NCBI RefSeq assembly: GCF_030409605.1
Contig: NZ_JAUFQG010000004.1
Coordinates: 2,901,001 to 2,965,000, forward strand
DNA: 64,000 nucleotides
Origin: Simiduia curdlanivorans
GTDB lineage: Bacteria; Pseudomonadota; Gammaproteobacteria; Pseudomonadales; Cellvibrionaceae
Direction of reading: 5' to 3'
This document shows, in pieces, positions 17,061 through 26,300 of this stretch; within the stretch, counting starts at the first letter, position 1, and every line of letters begins with the position of its first letter. A model generated the notes under the pieces. It saw nothing but the letters and a program-made list of their open reading frames with translations, was not told where the DNA came from and did no database searches. The position numbers and the translations under genes were made by a program.

Positions 17061-18179
17061 TTGGAATTTCTTATCGAATACGGGCTTTTTTTGGCCAAAA
17101 CTGTGACATTTTTAGTGGCCATCGCGGTTGTCATTGGCTTGATTGTGGGGGCTGGTTCTAAAGCCAAAAAAGACCCTGAGGGGCAGGTTGAAGTTCGCCG
17201 CCTGAATGACCATTACGACGATGTTAAAGATCTCATGCAGGCAACACTCCTGGATGAAGATGAATATAAGGCCAACCTAAAAGAGGAAAAGAAAAAGCAC
17301 AAGGCGGAGGCTAAGGCGAAGAAAGCGGCATTAAAATTAGCGGCTAAAAACCCCGCCAACAATCCAACTAACAATGCTACAAATAGCGACCCCGACACTG
17401 AATCCAAAGACGCTGAAAAAATACAACAGCGGGTTTTTGTGATCAATTTTGATGGCGATGTACGCGCCTCGGCAACGGCCGCTTTGCGGGAGGAAATTAC
17501 CGCAGTATTAACCATCGCCCGCCCGGTAGATGAAGTTGTCGTGCGGTTAGAAAGCGGTGGTGGCATGGTGCATAGCTACGGTTTGGCGGCCAGTCAGTTG
17601 CAACGCATCACCAATGCGTCTATCCCGTTAACCGTTTGTGTTGATATGGTGGCGGCGAGCGGCGGCTACATGATGGCCTGTGTCGCTAACAAGATTTTAG
17701 CTGCACCTTTTGCTATTTTAGGTTCCATTGGTGTTGTTGCGCAGCTGCCTAATTTTCATCGGCTGCTTAAGAAAAATGATATTGATTTCGAGATGCTCAC
17801 AGCCGGTGAGTATAAGCGCACCTTAACGATGTTTGGCGAAAATACCGACAAGGCGCGGCAGAAGTTTGTGGATGAACTGGAAGATGTCCATGGCTTGTTC
17901 AAGCGTTTCGTTTCCACTCACCGTGCACAAGTTGATGTGAATGCCGTTTCAACCGGTGAGGTGTGGTTTGGTCAGCAAGCCATTGATAACAAGTTGATTG
18001 ATGAAATCATGACCAGCGATGAGTACATCACGGCAAAATATGCCGATGCCCAGGTTTTTGAAATGCGTTTTGAAGTTCCCAAAACCATGCCGCAAAAGCT
18101 CGGTCTTGCCGCCGAGGCAACTTTTGAGCGGGTGATTATGAAAACTTGGCAGCAACTCAGTCAGCGTTATTTTGCTTAG
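17061..18179 (+). CDS. sohB: Inner-membrane serine protease SohB (signal peptide peptidase SppA family)
   Basis: A peptidase S49 enzyme of 372 residues (349 in E. coli). An N-terminal membrane anchor (residues 5-30) is followed by a Lys/Glu/Ala-rich linker (about 70-115), then the protease domain. The catalytic Ser lies in the ASGGYMMA motif near residue 200 and the Lys in EYKRTLTMFGE near residue 252, giving the Ser/Lys dyad. The start is TTG 17061 with GAGG at 17050-17053. The linker with its NNPTNNATNSD stretch is longer and more charged than in E. coli. Confidence 0.92.
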   Translation: MEFLIEYGLFLAKTVTFLVAIAVVIGLIVGAGSKAKKDPEGQVEVRRLNDHYDDVKDLMQATLLDEDEYKANLKEEKKKHKAEAKAKKAALKLAAKNPANNPTNNATNSDPDTESKDAEKIQQRVFVINFDGDVRASATAALREEITAVLTIARPVDEVVVRLESGGGMVHSYGLAASQLQRITNASIPLTVCVDMVAASGGYMMACVANKILAAPFAILGSIGVVAQLPNFHRLLKKNDIDFEMLTAGEYKRTLTMFGENTDKARQKFVDELEDVHGLFKRFVSTHRAQVDVNAVSTGEVWFGQQAIDNKLIDEIMTSDEYITAKYADAQVFEMRFEVPKTMPQKLGLAAEATFERVIMKTWQQLSQRYFA

Positions 18180-18217
18180 GCGTTAATCAGGCGCCACTTC
18201 CTTATTATCCCCTTTGT

Positions 18218-19387
18218 TCAGTCTCGTCGCAGTTTATCTGAAACTGCGATGGGATTTGGATAATTAAATATCACTATATAACTCGACACCAAAAAGGTAA
18301 TGATGGCCGTGGCCTGAATCAGGGTCGATGCTTTCTCGCCAATCAGCGATGCATTAAATGCAACAAAGGCAATGAGTAAGCTAAATTCACTGATTTGCCC
18401 CAAGCGAAAGCCGATATCCCACGCCAGTCTGTTTTGCTCGCTGTGGTGTCGCAATAAGATGCGATAACTCACCGGCTTCAATATCAAAACCATGGCTGCC
18501 ATTGCGATGGCGCTTACCGCCACCGACGGTAGCAGGTCTAGATTGAAGCGCGCACCGATAGAGAAAAAGAAAATAATCAAAAAGAAGTCGCGCAGCGGCT
18601 TTAGGCTGATCGCAATATATTGTGAGATTGGGCTGGTAGCCAAGGTGATGCCGGCAATAAATGCACCTATTTCCGCCGATAGACCAAGGCTTTCAGAAAG
18701 TTCTGCTAGGCCCATGCACCAGCCTATGGCGACGAGAAAGATATATTCGTGAAAGCGGTCAAATGACTGCATGAGTTTCAGTAGGCCCCATTTAACAAAG
18801 GCCCAGGCTGCAAAGGCGACAAGGGGAAGAGCGAGAAAGGTTTTACCCATGGTGGCTAAATCGACTTTGCCTAAATCGCCACTCAATAAGATCATTAAGC
18901 AAATGATGGCGAGGAAATCTTGCAGCAATAATAGCCCCACCATTAAATCGCCGGTGTGTTTATGGTGTAGTACGGTAGTGGGTAATAATTTAATGCCGAT
19001 GATTGTGCTAGAAAACATCATGGCCATGCCGATAATAAGATTTTCGATATGGCTGAAGCCGAACAGCCAGCCGATGGCGTAGCCTGCACAGGCAAAGACG
19101 GCGGAGCTAATTAAACCAATGTGCGTGGCTTGTTTCAGCACCGAGAAGAGCGCCTTGGGTTGCATATCGAGGCCGAGCAGGAATAACAGAAAAACAATGC
19201 CTACTCTTGAAATTTCGCTGATCAGTTCAATGTTGGTGATAAATTCCAAGCCAAAGGGGCCCATAATCATGCCGAGGGCAATATAGGCAACTAACAGCGG
19301 TTGGCGTGTATAGAGAGCGATAGTGGCCACCACCGCTGCGCCGGTAAAAATGAGAAAAAAGGACTGGAATACACTGGGTTCCATCAT
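18218..19387 (-). CDS. CPA2-family cation:proton antiporter (Kef-type membrane domain only)
   Basis: A membrane protein of 389 residues with about 11-12 hydrophobic segments. The GIVFLLFLLGLDMQPKALF segment, the SSTIIGIKLL helix and AEIGAFIAGITLA are typical of the Kef/CPA2 exchangers. The protein stops after the membrane domain; no TrkA-N/RCK nucleotide-binding domain follows, so it is not a full KefB or KefC. Ion specificity (K+ or Na+) cannot be told. It is convergent with sohB and lies downstream of the DUF934 terminator, so it is transcribed separately. Confidence 0.88.
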   Translation of the reverse strand: MMEPSVFQSFFLIFTGAAVVATIALYTRQPLLVAYIALGMIMGPFGLEFITNIELISEISRVGIVFLLFLLGLDMQPKALFSVLKQATHIGLISSAVFACAGYAIGWLFGFSHIENLIIGMAMMFSSTIIGIKLLPTTVLHHKHTGDLMVGLLLLQDFLAIICLMILLSGDLGKVDLATMGKTFLALPLVAFAAWAFVKWGLLKLMQSFDRFHEYIFLVAIGWCMGLAELSESLGLSAEIGAFIAGITLATSPISQYIAISLKPLRDFFLIIFFFSIGARFNLDLLPSVAVSAIAMAAMVLILKPVSYRILLRHHSEQNRLAWDIGFRLGQISEFSLLIAFVAFNASLIGEKASTLIQATAIITFLVSSYIVIFNYPNPIAVSDKLRRD

Positions 19388-19459
19388 AATCAGAAGTCTC
19401 CTTAGCTTTCAGTGTAATCAAGAAATCTGCTGCTGAATAATAAAGGTGTGCGAAGCATG

Positions 19460-19488
19460 CAAAAAAATACCCGCATAAGCGGGTATTG
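19460..19488 (-). terminator. Terminator of the cysI-DUF934 operon
   Basis: Stem ATACCCGC / GCGGGTAT (19467-19474 and 19479-19486) with a 4-base loop. On the minus strand it runs into a T tract. It starts about 15 bases after the DUF934 stop. Confidence 0.85.
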
Positions 19489-19501
19489 TCGGGCTGTGAG
19501 C

Positions 19502-19990
19502 TTAAGCTCTGCGCCGGAATAGCGGCTTGGGCTGGACCACCGCTGCTTGGTAGTGTTCGCTGAAATCTTGCAGCGATTGTATCGCGGCTTCTAAATTGGT
19601 GCCTGGCCTCAGGTCCATCGCGTTAAATCCGCAGCGCATGAGAAAATGCATTTGATCTTGAATCACATTGCCAAAGGCGCGAATTTCACCTTTAAATTTC
19701 ATTCTCTCTCTAAGCAGTCTTCCGATGGAGAAGCCGCGGCCGTCCATGAATGTTGGGAAGTGGATAGCGATCAGCGCAAGGCTGTTCAAATCATCGGCCA
19801 GCGCTTCAGCCGTTTGCTCGCTATCGATCCAGACTGCATCCACACCTAGTGCTTTACAGGCATCGCGGTTGGCGAGCCAGAGTTCGAGCGGAACAATATG
19901 GGTTGGCTGTATATCGCTAAAAGCCGCATCCTTTGCTATTAGTACGCGCTGGCATTCAATAATAGCGCTATCTTTAACTAGCTTTGGCAT
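19502..19990 (-). CDS. DUF934 protein linked to sulfite reduction
   Basis: The 162 residues fit DUF934, a family found directly after cysI in Pseudomonas and relatives and suspected to assist sulfite reductase. Conserved-looking parts are VPLELWLANRDAC, FPTFMDGRGFSIGRLLRER and EIRAFGNVIQDQMHFLMRCGFNA. The gene overlaps the end of cysI by 17 bp, so the two are translationally coupled. No enzyme motif for a redox cofactor can be seen; the role is inferred from position. Confidence 0.85.
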   Translation of the reverse strand: MPKLVKDSAIIECQRVLIAKDAAFSDIQPTHIVPLELWLANRDACKALGVDAVWIDSEQTAEALADDLNSLALIAIHFPTFMDGRGFSIGRLLRERMKFKGEIRAFGNVIQDQMHFLMRCGFNAMDLRPGTNLEAAIQSLQDFSEHYQAAVVQPKPLFRRRA

Positions 19991-21638
19991 AAACGCGCTC
20001 CTTAAACGGGGTTACACCAATACGGCGGTAGGTGTCTAAAAATAATTCTTCAGCGGTTCTGTGTTCGACAAACACATCTAAAATTTTCTGAATCACGTCT
20101 GGCATGTCAGCACGGCTGAACGACGGGCCTAGCACAGTGCCGAGGGTGGCGTCATTGCTGGCGGAGCCGCCGAGTTGTACTTGATAAAACTCTTCGCCTT
20201 TTTTATCCACGCCTAAGACACCGATATGGCCAACATGGTGGTGGCCGCAAGCGTTCATGCAGCCAGAAATATTCAGCGTCAGGTCGCCCAGATCATAGAG
20301 GTAGTCCATGTCGTCAAAGCGGCGCTGTATGGCTTCGGCCACTGGGATTGATTTGGCATTTGCCAGCGAGCAAAAGTCGCCGCCGGGGCAGCAAATCATG
20401 TCGGTGAGTGTGCCGATATTGGGCGTTGCAAAGCCGTTGGCTTTGGCTTGCTGCCACACGTCAAACAACTGCGCTTGGGGCACATCGGCGAGCACGACAT
20501 TTTGCTCGTGGGTGGCGCGCACTTCGCCAAAGCTGTATTGGTCGGCTAAATCTGCAATGGCTTCAAGCTGCTTGTCTGTAACGTCGCCAGGCGCAACACC
20601 GGTGGGCTTGAGAGACAAGACCACGGCTGCGTAGCCGGGTTGCTTGTGCGGCTTTACGTTGCGCTCTAGCCATTTGCCAAAGGCTTTGTGTTCCGCTTTC
20701 TGGGCGTCTAGTGTTGCGGTTACGGCCGTCTGATCAAAACTTTGATAAGCGGGCAGGGTAAAAAAGCTTTTGGCGCGATCAATTTCGGCCTGCGTTAGGG
20801 TGGATTCACTATCGCGAATCTGTGCCCACTCGGTTTCAACTTTTTCGGCAAAGGTTTCAGGGCCCAAGGCTTTCACAAGAATCTTGATGCGCGCCTTGTA
20901 TTTGTTGTCGCGCCGGCCAATTAGGTTGTAGATGCGCAAAATGGCGTCGAGATAAGACAGAAGATGCTCTTGCGGCAGAAAATCGCGAATAGTGCTGCCG
21001 ATCACCGGGGTTCTGCCTAAGCCGCCGCCCACGAAGACGCGAAAGCCGACCTCGCCCTGATCGTTGAGGACCAGCTGTAAGCCAATGTCGTGTACGAGGA
21101 TGGCGGCCCGATCCTGCGCAGAGCCGCACACCGCAATTTTGAACTTGCGCGGTAGGAAGGCGAACTCGGGGTGAAAGGTGGACCACTGGCGGATAATTTC
21201 GCAATAGGGCCGAGGGTCGAGAATTTCATCCGGCGCCACACCGGCGAACTGATCTGAGGTGGTGTTGCGAATGCAGTTGCCGCTGGTTTGAATGGCGTGC
21301 ATCTGTACATCGGCCAGCTCTTCGAGAATGTCGGGTACGTCTTCGAGCTGGGGCCAGTTTAATTGGATGTTTTGACGGGTGGTGAAATGCGCATAGCCCT
21401 TGTCGTACTCGCGGGTAATGTGGGCGAGCTTACGCAATTGTTGGCTGTTCAGTAACCCGTAGGGCACGGCAATACGCAACATGGGCGCAACGCGCTGGAT
21501 ATAGAGCCCGTTCTGCAGGCGCAAGGGCAAAAATTCTTCGTTAGTTAGGTCGCCGGCCAAGTAGCGCTCGGTCTGTCGGCGATACTGTGCGACGCGCTCG
21601 CGCACGATATGGTGATCGTAGGAGTCGTAAACGTACAT
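19974..21638 (-). CDS. cysI: Sulfite reductase hemoprotein (siroheme / 4Fe-4S)
   Basis: Assimilatory reduction of sulfite to sulfide in the cytoplasm. The 554 residues hold two ferredoxin-like half domains and two siroheme/4Fe-4S domains. The cluster ligands are Cys417, Cys423, Cys460 and Cys464, in CCPGGDFC and GCMNACGHHH. The siroheme-contacting RTTSDQ-type segment is seen as NCIRNTTSDQFAGV near residue 123. No flavoprotein subunit (CysJ) lies next to it. That, and the coupled DUF934 gene, match the Pseudomonas arrangement. A nitrite reductase of the same superfamily is less likely given the neighbour. Confidence 0.9.
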   Translation of the reverse strand: MYVYDSYDHHIVRERVAQYRRQTERYLAGDLTNEEFLPLRLQNGLYIQRVAPMLRIAVPYGLLNSQQLRKLAHITREYDKGYAHFTTRQNIQLNWPQLEDVPDILEELADVQMHAIQTSGNCIRNTTSDQFAGVAPDEILDPRPYCEIIRQWSTFHPEFAFLPRKFKIAVCGSAQDRAAILVHDIGLQLVLNDQGEVGFRVFVGGGLGRTPVIGSTIRDFLPQEHLLSYLDAILRIYNLIGRRDNKYKARIKILVKALGPETFAEKVETEWAQIRDSESTLTQAEIDRAKSFFTLPAYQSFDQTAVTATLDAQKAEHKAFGKWLERNVKPHKQPGYAAVVLSLKPTGVAPGDVTDKQLEAIADLADQYSFGEVRATHEQNVVLADVPQAQLFDVWQQAKANGFATPNIGTLTDMICCPGGDFCSLANAKSIPVAEAIQRRFDDMDYLYDLGDLTLNISGCMNACGHHHVGHIGVLGVDKKGEEFYQVQLGGSASNDATLGTVLGPSFSRADMPDVIQKILDVFVEHRTAEELFLDTYRRIGVTPFKERVYAKAS

Positions 21639-21979
21639 GAAAGTCTAATACCTTGCTGTGCGCTGTTATAGCGCAGGGTTATTTATCGTTTACCTTGATT
21701 TGGCACAAATAAAGGCAGCGCAGAATACCGTAAATTACCCATCTAATCGAGTTAAGCCCTTGAGTTTAAAGGCCTTGGAGTAAATTTGGCGAGTGACGCG
21801 GCGGCGAGATTACCAATCTCTGGAGCAGCTTGGTACTAATTGTTTGCGCTATCGTAATATAATTTTGGAATAAGAGGGCGCTTAGCGCTTGATTCTTTGC
21901 TTTATAGTGTGGTTAAAATCAGGGCTCGGCGCACAAGCGTCAGTTTCTCCCCAACAAAAATAACAGAGGAGTGGTATCC
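21639..21979. other. Upstream region of cysI and of the 38-codon gene
   Basis: A 341-bp gap between divergent genes. It should contain the cysI promoter and that of the small gene. No clear hexamers, riboswitch or palindromic operator could be identified by eye. Confidence 0.35.
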
Positions 21980-22096
21980 ATGCACGATGATATCCAAATG
22001 CAAGAACAAGGTGACAGCATGGCTGACGCCGTAGCCGCCATGGCGTTAATCGCTATATTTGTAGCAACCTGCGTGTTTTGGGTTAGCGGTCAATAG
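21980..22096 (+). CDS. 38-residue single-span membrane peptide
   Basis: ATG at 21980 is preceded by a strong ribosome binding site (GAGGAG at 21967-21972). The product starts with a charged, polar part (MHDDIQMQEQGDSMAD) and has one hydrophobic segment of about 18 residues (VAAMALIAIFVATCVFWV) followed by SGQ and a TAG. It is too short for routine gene calling. The layout, start signal and downstream hairpin support a real small membrane protein. Function unknown. Confidence 0.6.
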   Translation: MHDDIQMQEQGDSMADAVAAMALIAIFVATCVFWVSGQ

Positions 22097-22205
22097 CACT
22101 TAATGCCAGGGTGATTTAGCGGCGGTTTATCAGCTATCACTCGCTACTCTCCGATTTTGCGTTTTGCATCAGTGCCGGCCAATCGTTGAGTATGAAAGCA
22201 TCGTG

Positions 22206-22232
22206 AAAACCAGAGTTAGCGCTCTGGTTTTT
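22206..22232 (+). terminator. Terminator downstream of the 38-codon gene
   Basis: Stem AAACCAGAG / CTCTGGTTT around a short loop, followed by T-rich sequence (TTTTTGTGTTTT). It lies 110 bases after the small gene and before the MarR gene. Confidence 0.8.
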
Positions 22233-22440
22233 GTGTTTTAGGGATAGCTTTCGGGACGGAAGGTTCGAGTGGCAGCAGTTTCTTGAGCAACAGGATCTGG
22301 GGTTATAGCTTTCAAGCTCATAGGCGAGTTGTTATTTCTTTTTCCCAATAGTTGCTTGCAGCCGCTTCCCATCAGTTAGAATTGGCGCCGCGATACGCAC
22401 ATTAGATCAAACGACTCAGGTAAATGAAAAGGCGCAGGCT

Positions 22441-22908
22441 ATGGCAGATAAGGAATTTCATGTTCACAACAGCTTCGCCTTTTGGATTAGTCGCTTGGCT
22501 CAGCGGATGCAGGAGCAGTTTAATAGATCATTAAAAGAACACGGGCTTACATGGCAGCAGTGGGCGTTGTTGAACGTCATGTTCCATGGCTTAGCCAAAA
22601 CACCGGCGCAGGTTGCCGACCACTTAGGGGCCGATCGCTCCACAGTCACTCGGATGTTAGATCGTCTAGAAAAGCAAAGTCTGGTGCTGCGTGAGCACGA
22701 TGGTTTGGATCGTCGCGTAGTGAAGATTTTCTTAACCAAAGACGCTGAGAGCCTAGTAAAAATCTTGAATAAAATTGCCGAAAAACATCAGGCAGAGTTT
22801 CTTTCTGAGCTGCCTTCTACTGAATACCGTGGCTTGCGCGGCAGTCTCGTGAAAATGCTTCGCGCCGGAGGATTAGATGTGAGCTCCCTTTGGCGCCAGG
22901 TGTCTTAG
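22441..22908 (+). CDS. MarR-family transcriptional regulator
   Basis: A winged-helix dimeric regulator of 155 residues. The helix-turn-helix and wing lie at about residues 55-105: AQVADHLGADRSTVTRMLDRLEKQSLVLREHDGLDRRVVKIFLT, here described by its key parts. MarR proteins usually repress nearby or own genes and release DNA on binding a small aromatic or oxidant ligand. No obvious target gene is adjacent, because both sides carry unrelated genes on the opposite strand. The promoter lies in the short gap after the terminator at 22206. Confidence 0.9.
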   Translation: MADKEFHVHNSFAFWISRLAQRMQEQFNRSLKEHGLTWQQWALLNVMFHGLAKTPAQVADHLGADRSTVTRMLDRLEKQSLVLREHDGLDRRVVKIFLTKDAESLVKILNKIAEKHQAEFLSELPSTEYRGLRGSLVKMLRAGGLDVSSLWRQVS

Positions 22909-22978
22909 CTTATTTTGTTGATTTGCCAACTATTGAATTTGTTATAGTGTTGCCTGATCTCCTAAGCTGTCATCGCTT

Positions 22979-23194
22979 TTATAGGCCATTGGCTTGCAAT
23001 ACGGATTGCACCACAAGGGTAACCGTGACGATGAAAATCACAGTGAACAAAATACCCGCCACTATGTAGTGATAGATGTTCCCGCCTTTAAAATCTCGCT
23101 CTTGATTGCGCTTACTTTGTACGCCAAATGCCGCGGCCATGGTGCTTAACACGATGTTAAAAAAGTTGGGCTTGTCGGTCTTTTCTTCGGTCAT
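22979..23194 (-). CDS. DUF2970 small membrane protein
   Basis: The 71 residues match the DUF2970 pattern: a conserved block FFNIVLSTMAAAFGVQSKRNQERDF and one C-terminal membrane span (YIVAGILFTVIFIVTVTLVV). The family is widespread in Proteobacteria and has no known function. It lies downstream of metH on the same strand but behind a strong terminator, so it likely has its own promoter. Confidence 0.85.
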   Translation of the reverse strand: MTEEKTDKPNFFNIVLSTMAAAFGVQSKRNQERDFKGGNIYHYIVAGILFTVIFIVTVTLVVQSVLQANGL

Positions 23195-23242
23195 TGCGAT
23201 AATCGCTTTTGAGTTGTTTGAGCCAGATTAACAGCTGCCAAA

Positions 23243-23282
23243 AAAAACGCCAAGCTGCTCAGTCAAACCGCTTGGCGTTTTA
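23243..23282. terminator. Terminator after metH
   Basis: Stem AACGCCAAG / CTTGGCGTT with a loop of about 16 bases. On the minus strand it runs into eight T residues, about 30 bases after the metH stop. The plus strand also ends in TTTTATTTT, so it can work in both directions. Confidence 0.88.
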
Positions 23283-23312
23283 TTTTCACTCTTGTCCGAA
23301 CTCGCCTTTGGC

Positions 23313-26300
23313 TTAATTGGGCTCGTAATCGAGCACCGGTTGGAGCCAGCGCTCGGCCGTTTGCAAGGTCATCATCTTGCGCTCAGCCAGGCTCTCCACC
23401 TGATCTTTGCCTATCTTGCCAGTATTGAAATAGCGCGCTTTCGGGTGCGAAAAGTACCAGCCGGATACAGCCGCCGCCGGGAACATGGCGAAGTGTTCGG
23501 TCAATTCGACGCCGGTTGCGTTGGTGGCATCCAATACATTAAACAGCGTTGCCTTCTCGGTGTGATCAGGGCAGGCCGGGTAGCCTGGCGCTGGGCGTAT
23601 ACCTTGGTAGGACTCTTTGATTAAGTCTTCATTGCTGAAGTTCTCATTCGGCGCGTAGCCCCAGAACTCGGTGCGCACGCGTCGGTGCATGTGCTCGGCG
23701 AAGGCTTCAGCCAAGCGATCCGCCAGCGCTTTAACCATAATGGCGTTGTAATCGTCCTGTTTCGCTTGGTAGTCCTTGGCTAGTTCCTCGGCACCAATAC
23801 CGGCAGTAACCACAAATCCACCGACAAAATCTTGGTGGCCTACGGGTGCGACAAAGTCTGCCAAGGACATGTTCGGGTGAATGTCGCCGGGCTTCTTGTT
23901 TTGCTGGCGTATGTGGTGCTGCGTCGCCAAAACGTTAGTCCGACTAGCATCGGCGTAGAGCGCTACGTCGTCGCCGTTTACTCTGTTTGCCGGCCAGAAG
24001 CCAACCACGGCGCGAGCCTGCAGCAGTTTTTCATCGACAATTTTTTTCAGCATGGCTTGGGCATCGGCAAACAGATTGCGCGCCGCCTCGCCAACCACCT
24101 CATCTTCGAGAATACGCGGGTATTTACCGGCTAAATCCCAGCTGATGAAGAAGGGCGTCCAGTCGATGGTTTCTATCAGCTCTGTTAACGGGTAATCGTC
24201 GAACACCTTGGTGCCGGTAAAGGCGGGCGCGGGTGGGGTATAGTTATCCCAGTCGTATTGGGGGCCTGCCTTGATCGCTTCTTGGTAGCCAAGTACGGTG
24301 CCGCGGGCTTTGCGGCCGGCGTTGCGCTCGCGTACTTTGACGTACTCGTCTCTGGTTTTTTCCACCAGCTGCGGCTTAAGCTCGGCTGAAAGTAGTTGGG
24401 TTGCCACCCCCACTGCGCGCGAGGCATCGGCCACATACACCACTTGATCCTGTTTAAATTGCGGCTCAATTTTTACCGCGGTATGGGCTTTCGAAGTGGT
24501 GGCACCACCGATAAGCAGAGGTAGTTTAATCTTTTGACGCTCCATCTCCCGCGCCACTGTCACCATTTCATCGAGCGATGGGGTGATCAGGCCAGACAGG
24601 CCAATAATGTCGCAGTTCTGCTCGATGGCGTTTTGTAGGATTTTTTCACAGGGCACCATAACGCCCAAGTCGACCACTTCGAAGTTATTGCACTGTAAAA
24701 CCACGCCGACGATGTTCTTGCCAATATCGTGCACATCGCCCTTGACCGTTGCCATAAGGATTTTGCCGTTGGATTTGGCGCCCTCGCACTTTTCTGCCTC
24801 AATGAAAGGGTTCAAGTAGGCAACGGCCTGCTTCATGACGCGGGCGGATTTCACCACTTGCGGCAGGAACATTTTGCCGGCGCCGAATAGATCGCCCACC
24901 ACGTTCATGCCATCCATGAGCGGGCCCTCGATCACATCGATGGGTTTGTTAGCCTCTTGGCGCGCGGCTTCAGTATCTTCTTCAATAAAAGTTGAAATGC
25001 CTTTCACCAAGGCGTGTTCCATGCGTTTGGACACGGGCCAGCTGCGCCACTCGAGGTCTTCCTTTTTCGGGCCATCACCAGTGCCGTCGCCTTTGTATTT
25101 ATCGGCGATGGAGAGCATGGTTTCTGTGGCTTCAGCGTTGCGGTTGAGGATAACGTCTTCAACCTTATCGCGTAGCTCGGCGGGAAGGTCGTCGTACACG
25201 GCCAATTGGATGGCATTGACGATGCCCATGTTCATACCGGCCTTAATGGCGTGGTACAGGAAAACGGAGTGAATGGCTTCGCGTACGGGGTTGTTGCCGC
25301 GAAAAGAGAAAGACACGTTAGACACGCCGCCCGACACACCTGCATGCGGCAGGTTGGCACGAATCCAGCGACTTGCCTCGATAAAGTCCACAGCGTAGTT
25401 ATTGTGTTCTTCAATGCCTGTGGCCACGGCAAAAATATTGGGGTCGAAGATGATGTCTTCCGGCGGGAAGCCAACTTTGTTTACCAGCACCTCGTAGGAG
25501 CGCTTACAGATTTCAATCTTGCGCGCTTGGGTATCGGCTTGGCCGTCTTCATCAAAGGCCATGACCACCACGGCAGCACCGTAGAGGCGGCATAGGTTGG
25601 CGCGATGGATGAACTCTGTTTCGCCTTCTTTAAGGCTGATGGAATTTACCAGCGGCTTGCCCTGTACACATTTAAGGCCGGCTTCGATGATTTCCCATTT
25701 AGAGGAATCCACCATAATCGGCACCCGGGCAATATCTGGCTCGCCGGCGATCAGGTTTAAGAAGCGCACCATGGCGGCTTGGGCATCGAGCATGCCTTCG
25801 TCCATGTTGATATCGATAACTTGAGCGCCGTTTTCCACTTGTTCGAGGGCAACTTCCAAGGCCTCGGCGTAGTTTTCGTTGATAATCAAACGCTTGAACT
25901 TGGCCGAGCCCGTGACGTTACAGCGCTCGCCCACGTTAACGAAGAGCGAATCTTTGGTGATGTTGAAGGGCTCTAAACCCGAGAGCCGGCAGGCTGGCTC
26001 TATCTCGGGAATCTGGCGCGGCGGATGTTTAGCCATGGCATTGGCAATGGCGCGGATATGGCCAGGGGTGGTGCCACAGCAGCCGCCAATGATGTTGACG
26101 AAGCCGCTTTCGGCGAATTCTTCAACCACCGCCACCATCTCGTCTGGGGTTTCATCGTATTCGCCAAACTCATTCGGCAAGCCGGCATTTGGGTGGGCGG
26201 AGACATAACAGTTGGCGATGCGCGACAGTTCTTTAACATAGGGGCGCAGCTCCTTCGCACCCAAGGCGCAGTTCAAGCCAATCGATAAGGGCTTGGCGTG

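Noticed and set aside
22441..22908. MarR gene as regulator of metH or cysI
   Set aside because: No shared operator or divergent arrangement was seen; proximity alone is weak.
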